Below are positions 15,965 through 24,343 of a stretch of DNA of 64,000 nt, in pieces (within the stretch, counting starts at the first letter, position 1; the number at the start of each line of letters is the position of its first letter). The notes under the pieces were generated by a model, which was not told the origin of the DNA, did not search any database, and saw nothing but the letters and a program-made list of their open reading frames with translations. Position numbers and translations under genes: made by a program. Source of the stretch: Vreelandella neptunia (GTDB lineage: Bacteria > Pseudomonadota > Gammaproteobacteria > Pseudomonadales > Halomonadaceae); the NCBI RefSeq assembly GCF_022489065.1, contig NZ_JAKVTW010000015.1, positions 59,634 to 123,633 of the forward strand, in the 5' to 3' direction.

Positions 15965-17458
15965 ATGGCTATTGGTGTTTGGATCAGTCTCATAGCGTAC
16001 TTTGCGCTCATGGTTGGCATCGGCATTTATGCAATGCGCAAATCCACCTCATCCTCTGAAGATTATATGCTGGGTGGCCGTACCCTCAGCCCTAAAGTAG
16101 CGGCCCTGTCAGCCGGCGCCTCAGATATGAGCGGCTGGTTGCTGCTAGGGTTACCAGGTGCAATGTTTGTATCTGGCTTGGGCTCCGCTTGGATCGGTAT
16201 TGGCTTGCTTGTGGGGGCATTATTCAACTGGATTCTGGTCGCCCCGCGCCTGCGGGAACAGACCGTTCACTATGGCAATGCGATTACCATCCCAGCGTTC
16301 CTGGCCAATCGTTTTCCCACCCGGTCTATGTCGCTACGGACAGTGTCTGCCATCGTTATCGTGATCTTTTTCGCGGTATACACGGCATCTGGCCTGGTGG
16401 CGGGCGGCAAGCTATTTGAAAGCGCGTTTTCCGGCATTTATAACTTCGGCGATATGAGTAACTACGGCATGGGCGTGATGATTACGCTAGGCGTAGTGCT
16501 TATCTACACCGTTGTAGGCGGCTTTCTAGCCGTTAGCATGACTGACTTCGTGCAAGGCTGCATCATGATGCTGGCACTGGTGATCATGCCGGCGGTGGTA
16601 CTCTTCGGTGAAGGCGGCGGCGGCTTCTCCCAGGCATCACAGACCCTGAATGAGGTTGATCCCACGCTGCTATCCTGGACTTCGGGGCTGACCTTTATTG
16701 GATGGCTCTCTGCGGTGACCTGGGGGCTGGGCTATTTCGGCCAGCCGCACATTATTGTGCGCTTCATGGCGATTCGTACACTCAAGGATGTACCCATTGC
16801 CCGCAACATTGGCATGGGCTGGATGCTTATTTCACTGATTGGCGCCGTTTCTCTGGGTATATTTGGTCGCGCCTATGCTATCCGTAACGGCTTGGATATC
16901 GAGGATCCGGAAACCATCTTTATTGTCCTAGCGAACCTACTGTTCCATCCGCTGATTACCGGTTTCCTCTATGCGGCACTGCTTGCGGCGGTCATGAGTA
17001 CCGTTTCCAGCCAGTTGCTGGTGGCGTCTTCGTCACTGACTGAGGACTTCTATCGTCTGTTCCTACACAAAAACGCAACTGAGGCCCAGTGTGTGGCCGT
17101 AGGCCGTGTCTGTGTGGTGTTGGTGGGCATTGTGGCAGCAGTTATTGCCTCTGACGAAAACTCCCAGGTTCTGGGGCTGGTCAGTAATGCCTGGGCAGGC
17201 TTTGGCGCCGCGTTTGGCCCGCTGATTATCCTTTCGTTGATGTGGTCACGCACCAACGGTAACGGTGCTATCGCAGGCATGGTGGTGGGCGCGCTTACCG
17301 TCATGGTCTGGATTTCACTGGGTTGGAACGGTGAATTCATGGGTGGCCCTGGTGTCTACGAGATTATTCCTGGCTTCATCGCCTCCTTCATTGCCATCAT
17401 CGTAGTGAGTAATGCGACAGACGATGCGGGTGAATATCAGCATATCGAACGCAATTAA
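15965..17458 (+). CDS. putP: Sodium/proline symporter
   Basis: 497 residues from the ATG at 15965, with GGAG upstream, close to the 502 residues of the E. coli protein. The longer frame from 15836 adds unrelated sequence. Thirteen transmembrane helices are expected for the SSS family. Family marks include YMLGGRTLSPKVAALSAGAS after helix 1 and DMSGWLLLGLPGA in helix 2, the sodium and substrate site region. It imports proline with sodium across the inner membrane and supplies PutA encoded next. A hairpin at 17485 separates the two genes, so putA may also have its own promoter. Confidence 0.93.
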   Translation: MAIGVWISLIAYFALMVGIGIYAMRKSTSSSEDYMLGGRTLSPKVAALSAGASDMSGWLLLGLPGAMFVSGLGSAWIGIGLLVGALFNWILVAPRLREQTVHYGNAITIPAFLANRFPTRSMSLRTVSAIVIVIFFAVYTASGLVAGGKLFESAFSGIYNFGDMSNYGMGVMITLGVVLIYTVVGGFLAVSMTDFVQGCIMMLALVIMPAVVLFGEGGGGFSQASQTLNEVDPTLLSWTSGLTFIGWLSAVTWGLGYFGQPHIIVRFMAIRTLKDVPIARNIGMGWMLISLIGAVSLGIFGRAYAIRNGLDIEDPETIFIVLANLLFHPLITGFLYAALLAAVMSTVSSQLLVASSSLTEDFYRLFLHKNATEAQCVAVGRVCVVLVGIVAAVIASDENSQVLGLVSNAWAGFGAAFGPLIILSLMWSRTNGNGAIAGMVVGALTVMVWISLGWNGEFMGGPGVYEIIPGFIASFIAIIVVSNATDDAGEYQHIERN

Positions 17459-17484
17459 CCGCCCAGGATACATTGAGCGTATCG

Positions 17485-17520
17485 AGAGGGTTCCCGCGGG
17501 AGCCCTCTTTAGGTTTGTTA
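17485..17520 (+). terminator. Terminator-like hairpin after putP
   Basis: An 11-bp stem with one wobble pair (AGAGGG...CCCTCT, 17485-17508), followed by a broken T-rich stretch. Moderate strength; partial read-through into putA is possible. Confidence 0.55.
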
Positions 17521-17603
17521 TTTTGTGTTGACTGCAAAAAGTATGACTACATCCTAACCGACGCAGCAACGCCTAAGTGTCGGCTAGCAAGGAGAGACCC
17601 TGT

Positions 17604-20600
17604 ATGAACGACCATCTGCATAGCGACGTGAGTGATCTACGCTCACGCATTCGCACCCACTACGACGCCAATGAGGCAGATGTGCTGCACGGGCTTGTCG
17701 AGCGTATTAAGCTGTCAGAAGACGACCGCAAGAAGGTCGCTGCCGTTGGCGCTAAGTACGTAGAGCGTGTGCGCAAGGAAAGGTCGCCCTCGATGATGGA
17801 GGCGTTCCTGGCCGAGTACGGGCTCTCGACTACCGAGGGCGTCGGCCTGATGTGTCTTGCAGAAGCGCTACTACGCGTGCCTGATGCAGAAACCATTGAC
17901 GACCTGATCCACGACAAGATCGAGCCCTCCGACTGGGGCGCTCACCTGGGCAAGTCGTCTTCGTCCATGGTCAATGCCTCAACCTGGGCACTGCTGCTCA
18001 CCGGCAAGGTGCTGGAGGAAGACCCCAAGGGCCCGACGCGGGCGCTACGCGGCCTGGTGCGCCGCATGGGCGAGCCAGTGGTGCGTAAGGCGGTTGGCCA
18101 GTCGATGAAAATTCTCGGCCGCCAGTTCGTGCTCGGACAGACCATCGAAGAAGGCATGAAAAATGCCCGCGAACTCGAGAAACAGGGCTACACCTACTCC
18201 TACGATATGCTGGGCGAAGCGGCGCGCACCGACGAAGATGCCGTTCGCTATCATGAGGCGTATGCTAAGGCGATTACCGCCATTGCCGAGCAGGCCAAGG
18301 GCGACGTCCGCGGCAGCCCTGGCATCTCGGTGAAGCTCTCGGCGCTGCATCCGCGCTATGAATACACTCACCGTGAAACGGTGATGGCGGAACTGCTGCC
18401 ACGCGCCAAAGAATTGGTACAGCAGGCTGCCAATGCCAACATCGGTTTCAATATTGACGCCGAAGAGCAGGATCGGCTGGATCTCTCCCTCGACGTGATC
18501 GAGGCCCTGATGGCCGACCCAAGCCTAGACGGATGGGATGGCTTCGGTGTTGTCGTGCAAGCTTACGGGCGCCGCGCCGCGCCGATGATCGAGACACTCT
18601 ACGAACTGGCCGAGCGATACAACCGCAAGATCATGGTACGGCTGGTGAAAGGCGCTTACTGGGATACCGAGATCAAACTCTCCCAAGAGATGGGGGTCAA
18701 GACGTTCCCGGTCTTCACTCGCAAGGTCAACACCGATGTCAGCTATATGGCCTGCGCGCAAATGCTGCTCGACCGTCGCGACCGCATCTATCCCCAGTTC
18801 GCTACCCACAACGCCCACACCTGCGCCGCCGTAGCGGAGATGGCGGGCGACGACAAAGACAGCTACGAGTTCCAGCGCCTGCACGGCATGGGCGAATCGC
18901 TGCACCACATCGTTAAAGAGACAGAAGGCACGCACTGCCGCATTTACGCTCCGGTTGGCGCGCACCGTGACCTGCTGGCCTACTTGGTACGCCGCCTGCT
19001 TGAGAACGGCGCCAACTCCTCGTTCGTTAACCAAGTGGTGGATAGCTCGATTCCGCCGAGCGATGTTTCAAAAGATCCCATTGAAGGATTTAAGCAGCTA
19101 GGCAATGACGTCTCCAGCCCGCTGATCCGCCAGCCCGGCGAACTGTTCGAGCCTGATCGCAAGAACTCCAAGGGCTACCGCATCAACGAACCTGCCTCGA
19201 TTCTGCCACTGCTCAATGCCCGCGAAGCATTTGCCGACGCCACCTGGACGGCAGGCCCGATGTTGGTAGGAAACCCGGCTCCCCAAGGGCCAGCTCGCGA
19301 TGCCTTATCCCCCGCCGACAACTCGCGGGTGATTGGCAAGGTGCATGAGGCCACTCCAGAAGAAGTGGCAACCGCCCTCGACGCCGCTGAGGAAGGCTTC
19401 CGCGAATGGTCGGCTCGTCCGGCGGCCGAACGGGCTGCAGTGCTACGCCGCACCGCTGATCTCTACGAAGAGCACATCGCCGAGCTGACCGTGATCACCA
19501 CCCGCGAAGCCGGCAAGATGATGTTCGACGGCATTGCAGAAGTGCGCGAAGCGGTGGATTTCCTCCGTTTTTATGCCAACGAAGGCGAGCGACTGGAAGC
19601 GGAAGAGCCCGGCAGCGCCCGCGGCATCTTCGTCTGCATCAGCCCGTGGAACTTCCCTCTTGCCATCACTACAGGCCAGATCGCTGCTGCCCTAGTGGCG
19701 GGTAACGCAGTAATCGCCAAGCCCGCCGAGCAGACACCGCTGATCGCTGCCCGCGCCGTCGAGCTAATGCGTGAAGCTGGCCTGCCGGAAGGGGCTCTGC
19801 AACTGCTGCCGGGCGATGGTCCAACCGTGGGCGGCCCGCTGACCAGCGACCCGCGTATCGCTGGCGTCTGCTTCACAGGCTCCACCCCGGTAGCACAGAT
19901 CATCCACAAAGCCCTGGCCCAGAACGCGGGCCCTGATGCTGTACTGATCGCTGAGACAGGTGGGCTTAACTCCATGATCGTGGACTCCACGGCGCTGACC
20001 GAGCAGGCGGTCCGCGACATTCTGATCTCCTCATTCCAGTCGGCTGGTCAGCGCTGTTCCGCGCTACGCATGCTGTATGTTCAAGAAGAGGCCCGCGACC
20101 GGTTGCTCAACATGCTCTACGGCGCCATGGACGCTCTCACCATTGGCGACCCCTGGAACACCGATACCGATGTCTCGCCAGTGATTGATGCCGACGCCCA
20201 GGCCGAGATCAGCGACTATGTGGCAGCACAAGAGAAAGCAGGCAAAGTGCTCAAGAAGCTGCCCGCACCGGAGACCGGCACTTTCGTCACCCCGGCGGTG
20301 ATCGACGTTGGCGGTATCGAGGATCTCGAACGTGAAATCTTCGGCCCGGTCCTACACGTCGCCACCTTCAAGGCGCGGGATATCGATAAGGTGGTCGACG
20401 ACATCAATGCCAAGGGGTACGGACTGACCTTCGGCCTGCATACCCGTATCGACGACCGCGTGCAGCAGATCGTCGAGCGCATCCATGTCGGCAACGTCTA
20501 CGTTAACCGCAACCAGATCGGCGCCATTGTTGGCTCTCAGCCCTTCGGTGGCGAGGGGCTTTCAGGCACCGGTCCCAAGGCCGGTGGCCCGCTCTACGTC

Positions 20601-21260
20601 AACCGCTTCCGCCGCACCGCCGACGCCGAGCGCGTTGAGGCACCAGAAGGAAAAGCCGTATCTCTTGGCGATCTCCAATTGGCTATTGATGGGCTGGATG
20701 GCCGTAACTGGTCGGTGCGCCCCAATCGAATCGAGGTACTGCGCAAGGCGCTCTCCGGCAAAGGCGGCTTGATTCGCAAGGCGCTTGCCGAGACAGCAGC
20801 GTTGGATATGACGTCGCAGACCCTGCCGGGGCCGACAGGGGAAAGCAATCGCCTGGCCATGTACCCGAAGGGAGTGGTGCTATGCCTTGGACCAACCCTG
20901 GATAACGCCATCGCGCAAGCAGCACAGGCCCTCGGCACGGGCTGTGCGGCCATCGTGGTCGCACCAGGTGCCGAACAGGCAGTGAAGCCTTTGAGCGATG
21001 CTGGCGCACCGGTGGCTGGGCTTGATGGAAGCGTTTCAGCCGAGACGCTGAGCGAGGTCAAAGGCATTGCTGCAGTCGCCGCCGCTGGCACGAGCGACTG
21101 GACCCGTGAACTGCGCATTGCGCTGGCCAAACGCGACGGTGCCATCATACCGCTAGAGACCCAGATCATCTCGCCGGATCGTTACGTAGTGGAACGTCAC
21201 CTATGTATCGACACCACCGCAGCAGGCGGCAATGCCAGCCTGTTGGCAACCGCCGAATAG
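17604..21260 (+). CDS. putA: Bifunctional proline dehydrogenase / L-glutamate-5-semialdehyde dehydrogenase
   Basis: 1218 residues from the ATG at 17604, with AAGGAGAG as ribosome binding site; the upstream GTG at 17577 is less likely. Residues about 150-470 are the FAD-dependent proline dehydrogenase barrel, followed by the aldehyde dehydrogenase domain (about 540-1010) with Glu784 in AETGGLN and catalytic Cys818 in GQRCSALR. A further C-terminal segment of about 200 residues resembles the ALDH-superfamily fold of long PutAs. There is no N-terminal ribbon-helix-helix domain, so unlike the E. coli enzyme it should not act as a DNA-binding repressor. It oxidises proline to glutamate via P5C at the membrane. 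Codon use is more GC-rich at third positions than in neighbours. Confidence 0.95.
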   Translation: MNDHLHSDVSDLRSRIRTHYDANEADVLHGLVERIKLSEDDRKKVAAVGAKYVERVRKERSPSMMEAFLAEYGLSTTEGVGLMCLAEALLRVPDAETIDDLIHDKIEPSDWGAHLGKSSSSMVNASTWALLLTGKVLEEDPKGPTRALRGLVRRMGEPVVRKAVGQSMKILGRQFVLGQTIEEGMKNARELEKQGYTYSYDMLGEAARTDEDAVRYHEAYAKAITAIAEQAKGDVRGSPGISVKLSALHPRYEYTHRETVMAELLPRAKELVQQAANANIGFNIDAEEQDRLDLSLDVIEALMADPSLDGWDGFGVVVQAYGRRAAPMIETLYELAERYNRKIMVRLVKGAYWDTEIKLSQEMGVKTFPVFTRKVNTDVSYMACAQMLLDRRDRIYPQFATHNAHTCAAVAEMAGDDKDSYEFQRLHGMGESLHHIVKETEGTHCRIYAPVGAHRDLLAYLVRRLLENGANSSFVNQVVDSSIPPSDVSKDPIEGFKQLGNDVSSPLIRQPGELFEPDRKNSKGYRINEPASILPLLNAREAFADATWTAGPMLVGNPAPQGPARDALSPADNSRVIGKVHEATPEEVATALDAAEEGFREWSARPAAERAAVLRRTADLYEEHIAELTVITTREAGKMMFDGIAEVREAVDFLRFYANEGERLEAEEPGSARGIFVCISPWNFPLAITTGQIAAALVAGNAVIAKPAEQTPLIAARAVELMREAGLPEGALQLLPGDGPTVGGPLTSDPRIAGVCFTGSTPVAQIIHKALAQNAGPDAVLIAETGGLNSMIVDSTALTEQAVRDILISSFQSAGQRCSALRMLYVQEEARDRLLNMLYGAMDALTIGDPWNTDTDVSPVIDADAQAEISDYVAAQEKAGKVLKKLPAPETGTFVTPAVIDVGGIEDLEREIFGPVLHVATFKARDIDKVVDDINAKGYGLTFGLHTRIDDRVQQIVERIHVGNVYVNRNQIGAIVGSQPFGGEGLSGTGPKAGGPLYVNRFRRTADAERVEAPEGKAVSLGDLQLAIDGLDGRNWSVRPNRIEVLRKALSGKGGLIRKALAETAALDMTSQTLPGPTGESNRLAMYPKGVVLCLGPTLDNAIAQAAQALGTGCAAIVVAPGAEQAVKPLSDAGAPVAGLDGSVSAETLSEVKGIAAVAAAGTSDWTRELRIALAKRDGAIIPLETQIISPDRYVVERHLCIDTTAAGGNASLLATAE

Positions 21261-21288
21261 GTCGGCGCCAAGGGGTCAGTGTTTAGGA

Positions 21289-21316
21289 GGTGAGCGGCTA
21301 ATTACTGTCGCTCACC
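21289..21316 (+). terminator. Hairpin after putA
   Basis: A perfect 8-bp stem (GGTGAGCG at 21289-21296, CGCTCACC at 21309-21316) 28 nt after the putA stop, followed only by CTTCTCCC. Probably a weak terminator or 3'-end stabiliser. Confidence 0.45.
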
Positions 21317-21365
21317 CTTCTCCCACACTAAGCAAACGCTGATCAATTTCTTAGCAATCAATATT

Positions 21366-21393
21366 AGCCACTACTCGTTAGTGGCTTTTTTTT
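21366..21393 (+). terminator. Rho-independent terminator
   Basis: A perfect 8-bp stem AGCCACTA/TAGTGGCT (21366-21373 and 21379-21386) followed by eight T's. It insulates the toxin-antitoxin pocket from the put operon. Confidence 0.85.
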
Positions 21394-21491
21394 CATCTTG
21401 CAGCCGGTTTTCCTGCTCGCTATGCACCTTGCCTACCAACCAGCCCCATACCATAATCAGGTATATTCTGGTACTAGTGGAGACTTATGGC

Positions 21492-21734
21492 ATGGCTAAA
21501 AATACAAGCATTACACTAGGCGACCACTTTGAAAGCTTTGTTACCACTCAAGTACAAAGTGGTCGATACGGCTCTGCGAGCGAAGTCATTCGTTCCGCCC
21601 TACGCCTCCTAGAAAACCAGGAAACCAAACTACATACACTCAGACAATTGCTTATCGAGGGTGAACAAAGCGGTGACGCTGACTATGACCTCAACAGCTT
21701 TATCAATGAGCTGGATAGTGAAAAAAGTATCTGA
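21492..21734 (+). CDS. parD: ParD family antitoxin
   Basis: 80 residues from the ATG at 21492, with GGAG upstream; the open frame before it crosses the terminator and is not coding. The N-terminal ribbon-helix-helix (TSITLGDHFESFVTTQVQSGRYGSASEV, about residues 4-30) is the ParD DNA-binding dimer motif. The acidic C-terminal half (to about residue 78) is the toxin-wrapping tail. It normally represses its own operon and neutralises ParE. The next gene is a parE whose stop/start overlaps it as TGATG, but which is interrupted, so the antitoxin is intact and its toxin is not. Confidence 0.88.
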   Translation: MAKNTSITLGDHFESFVTTQVQSGRYGSASEVIRSALRLLENQETKLHTLRQLLIEGEQSGDADYDLNSFINELDSEKSI

Positions 21735-22033
21735 TGAAGTCATTCATTCTTACCCTAGCTGCCAAAACGGATTTAAGAGACATTGCTTTGTTTACACAGC
21801 GCCGCTGGGGTAAGGAGCAGCGGAACGTCTACTTAAAATAGTTTGATGACTCATTCTGGTTATTGGCAGAAACCCCTGATATCGGAAAGTTATGTGACGA
21901 AGTTCGTCAGAATTACCGCAAGTTTCCGCAAGGCAGCCATGTTATTTTTTACCAACAAACGGAATGCTATAAAATAAGAATAGTGCGCATATTACACAAA
22001 AGCATGGATGTGAACGCCGCCTTTGGTGCATAG
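21734..22033 (+). pseudogene. parE: ParE family toxin, interrupted by a nonsense codon
   Basis: A 99-codon frame overlapping the parD stop by one base. The translation matches ParE/RelE-fold toxins: an N-terminal helix LAAKTDLRDIALFTQRRWG, then a core ending in IRIVRILHKSMDVNAAF, the family's typical C-terminal strand. Codon 36 is TAG (21839-21841), giving YLK-stop-FDDSFW where most homologs carry a sense codon in the second helix; a single CAG-to-TAG change would explain it. The frame is otherwise clean to its stop at 22033, so inactivation looks recent. ParE toxins inhibit DNA gyrase. It is dead unless the stop is suppressed or the base is a sequencing error. Confidence 0.8.
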
Positions 22034-22083
22034 CGCCTAAAGTACGCGCGGGATTGGATATTGAGTTTCCGCCTAGCGTCGCA

Positions 22084-22605
22084 TCACACGCGGGTCGTGT
22101 GCAGGCCGTTAAATGGTGCCCCAAATAAGGCCTCATAGACCTCATCGATAGAACTGAAATTTTTAAACCAACTTTTTGGCAAAACCCTTATATTGGGGCG
22201 TTCAGCTTTAAATCCGCTCTGGTTGCCCTTGGTATGCTTTGCAACCTTAAGCCCGTCAAGGCTAGGAAGTTTCTCGCCTGGAAGAGAGCCAAAGAAGAGG
22301 AAGGGCCCCAGCTCCAAAGTATCTTCGTTGAAGTAAATCCAGGTAACACACCCGGAAGGCTTTTCAGAAAGCCTAGCATGAACTTTTTGGCTGGCTGTTT
22401 TGCTGCCAACGTATGAAGCTTTAATCTGTATATGCCTCACGACCCCATTATCTTCCACTATTAGATCGTAGCCAGCATTATCAACTTCTGGACTCGCCAC
22501 CTCCAGCGTGCAGCCAAATCCCATCCAGGAAAGCTTCAGCAGTTCGCCAATGAAAAGGTGCTCAATGAGCTTTTCTCGAAAAGACGAGTGTTCACTATGG
22601 TTCAA
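22084..22605 (-). CDS. PD-(D/E)XK-nuclease-like protein, function unknown
   Basis: 173 residues from a TTG start at 22605 with GGAGAG upstream. An N-terminal helix with Glu21 (EHLFIGELLK) precedes GYDLIVE (Asp47) and HIQIKAS (Gln60-x-Lys62). The E...D...QxK order and spacing match the PD-(D/E)XK restriction-endonuclease-like fold, seen in many small accessory nucleases. The C-terminal half has no motif I recognise. It sits between two toxin-antitoxin loci, reading in the same direction as yefM-yoeB. A DNA-cutting or defence role is inferred from fold and context only. Confidence 0.6.
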   Translation of the reverse strand: MNHSEHSSFREKLIEHLFIGELLKLSWMGFGCTLEVASPEVDNAGYDLIVEDNGVVRHIQIKASYVGSKTASQKVHARLSEKPSGCVTWIYFNEDTLELGPFLFFGSLPGEKLPSLDGLKVAKHTKGNQSGFKAERPNIRVLPKSWFKNFSSIDEVYEALFGAPFNGLHTTRV

Positions 22606-22683
22606 TGCCTTCTCTCCGTTTAACGCTCGGCTATGTGCCGAAGCGAAGCTTTGGCATACTCGGCAACAGCGGCTGGTGATACA

Positions 22684-22947
22684 TTATTCGTAGTGGCTCC
22701 AGAGCCTGAGAACTTTCACCACTCGCTCGTCTTCAAGCACTTGGTAGACTAGGCGATGCTGGATATTGATCCGGCGTGGGTAGGCGCCAGCAAGATCACC
22801 AATGAGCTTCTCAAACGGAGGTGGCTTACGATAGGGGTCTTCTGCAATCAGTGCCAGTAAATCCTGGGCTTTTGGCTTGAGGCCGCTGGAGGCCAGTTTC
22901 TTCGCATCTTTTTGGGCTTGTTTGGTGTAAACCAACTTCCATGTCAC
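22684..22947 (-). CDS. yoeB: Txe/YoeB family mRNA interferase toxin
   Basis: 87 residues. It opens with WKLVYTKQAQKDAKKL and ends with the core RRINIQHRLVYQVLED...KVLRLWSHYE. The HRLVY block and the C-terminal His-Tyr pair match the RelE-fold Txe/YoeB toxins that cleave mRNA at the ribosomal A site. The GTG start overlaps the stop of the antitoxin gene (GTGA), so translation is coupled. Full length, no interruption, so this locus looks functional. It is the second gene of a leftward yefM-yoeB pair. Confidence 0.88.
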   Translation of the reverse strand: MTWKLVYTKQAQKDAKKLASSGLKPKAQDLLALIAEDPYRKPPPFEKLIGDLAGAYPRRINIQHRLVYQVLEDERVVKVLRLWSHYE

Positions 22948-23186
22948 CAGTCCAGCTCCTCATCGCATTCATGTACGGGGGTATTCATCCCTTCACGAAT
23001 AGACTCCCGCATACCTGGCACGGAGAGCAGGTAAAGTGTTTCCTGAATCGCCGACCAGTCTTCTTCGGATACCAAGACGGCTTTGTTCCGCTTGCCCATG
23101 ATGACGATGGGTTGGTGGGACTCAGCAGTTTCGTCGATCAACCGATAAAGGTTGCTGCGCGCCTCTGTTGCTGTGATTCCGGTCAT
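22944..23186 (-). CDS. yefM: Phd/YefM family antitoxin
   Basis: 80 residues. The N-terminal Phd/YefM fold is clear: TEARSNLYRLIDETAESHQPIVI (about 7-29), then MGKRNKAVLVSEEDWSAIQETLYLL (about 30-54). The acidic tail ending in DEELDW binds the toxin. AAGAGG lies upstream of the ATG. It binds and inhibits the YoeB-type toxin encoded next and represses the operon together with it. Confidence 0.9.
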   Translation of the reverse strand: MTGITATEARSNLYRLIDETAESHQPIVIMGKRNKAVLVSEEDWSAIQETLYLLSVPGMRESIREGMNTPVHECDEELDW

Positions 23187-23634
23187 GACGCACCTCTTGC
23201 GTGTTCAATTCCCCACCAAATGTGCGCCCCTTGGTGCGTACGTCAAGACGAACGCTTAACGTAACAATTTATTTCTTTGTATGTGTATTCCTCTAGAATG
23301 CCTTACATCATAAAAAACCTTCATGATATTGATAGTAATAGTAAATCACCAACTCACACTCCAATGCTCGCTAGAAAAAAAGCAAATACTTTATAGCTAT
23401 TCACACGCCCGAGCTCGGGAGTTATCCGGATGGCCGGTAACCGCGCATAAATTATGCTTCCCTAGGTGCCAACTCTCCCTAACCCCCTGGCTAACAACCC
23501 TTGCCCTGGATCAATAATCCACTCCCTGGGTCTCGCTACACTGGCTACATCGTTAAGCGGCTATCGAATGGCCGTACAGCTTTGCAACTAGTTAGTCGTT
23601 TAAAACTGACTGTTTTAACACCAGGAGTGAACCC
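23187..23634. other. 448-bp gap upstream of ompW, regulatory region
   Basis: No credible gene: the 64-codon frame at 23323 lacks a ribosome binding site and family resemblance. It contains a perfect TGGAT-N5-ATCCA inverted repeat (23507-23521) and an imperfect GTTTAAAAC/GTTTTAAC repeat just before ompW. These are candidate operators for ompW, which in enterobacteria responds to oxygen and osmolarity. The leftward yefM promoter should also lie here. Confidence 0.4.
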
Positions 23635-24261
23635 ATGCGTAAAGCCGCCCTGCCTACCCTACTTGTAACCACTGTTGCCGCTGTGGCGATGATGACCAGC
23701 TGCCAAGTATTCGCCTACGGCGCTGGTGACTTCTTTACCCGCGTGGGTGTTGCCAACGTCGCCCCTAAAAGTGATAACGGCTCACTGGCCAACGGTGCGC
23801 TGTCCGTGGATGTGCGGGATAAAACCGATTTCGCGTTCACCTTGGGCTATCGCTTCCACGATAAAGTCGGTGTGGAGCTGCTGGCGGCGCTGCCGTTTGA
23901 GCACGATATCCATCTGAATGGCGATAATATCGCCTCCACCAAGCACCTGCCGCCGACCCTAACGCTGCAGTACTACCCGCTGGGCGGCACTCAGTCCCGG
24001 GTACAGCCTTATGTTGGGGCGGGTATTAACTACACCCACTTCTCTGATGAAGAGCTGACGATGGGTGATTTAGACCTGGATGACTCCTGGGGCGCGGCTG
24101 GGCAGGTGGGTGTCGATCTATTAATTGATGACCACTGGGCGCTAAACGCGGCGGCTTGGTATATCGATATTGATACCGATGCGAAGGTGAATGGTGCAGC
24201 GGCGGGTACAGTTGAGATCGATCCTCTCGTGGTTATGGCAGGCCTTAGTTACCGTTTCTAA
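23635..24261 (+). CDS. ompW: OmpW family outer membrane protein
   Basis: 208 residues with a cleavable signal peptide (cleavage probably after VFAYG or VFA, about residue 27). The remainder is an eight-stranded beta-barrel pattern, with the family segments FFTRVGVANVAP, LGYRFHDKVGVELLAALPF and VQPYVGAGINYTHF, and it ends in RF, the outer-membrane insertion signal. OmpW barrels let small hydrophobic molecules pass. AGGAG precedes the ATG. Monocistronic. Confidence 0.92.
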   Translation: MRKAALPTLLVTTVAAVAMMTSCQVFAYGAGDFFTRVGVANVAPKSDNGSLANGALSVDVRDKTDFAFTLGYRFHDKVGVELLAALPFEHDIHLNGDNIASTKHLPPTLTLQYYPLGGTQSRVQPYVGAGINYTHFSDEELTMGDLDLDDSWGAAGQVGVDLLIDDHWALNAAAWYIDIDTDAKVNGAAAGTVEIDPLVVMAGLSYRF

Positions 24262-24297
24262 ACCACCTGCCAAAACGCTAAGTTAACTATTATCCCC

Positions 24298-24322
24298 AAA
24301 GCCTGCCTCACGGCGGGCTTTA
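24298..24322 (+). terminator. Hairpin after ompW
   Basis: AAAGCCTGCC paired with GGCGGGCTTT around a TCAC loop, 37 nt after the ompW stop; only a short T-tract follows. It could serve both convergent genes. Confidence 0.55.
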
Positions 24323-24343
24323 TGTGTTTAGTGGGATGTTACT

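Noticed and set aside
18045..19034. Several long open frames antisense to putA (also 19571-20020 and 20594-21169)
   Set aside because: They are by-products of GC-rich third positions in putA; no family features and no ribosome binding sites.
22034..22115. Possible attC site after parE (GCCTAAA ... GTTAAAT)
   Set aside because: The two ends do not form a palindrome and the first core has a mismatch in the invariant AAC.
23323..23517. 64-codon frame upstream of ompW
   Set aside because: No ribosome binding site, mixed composition, lies in a probable regulatory region.
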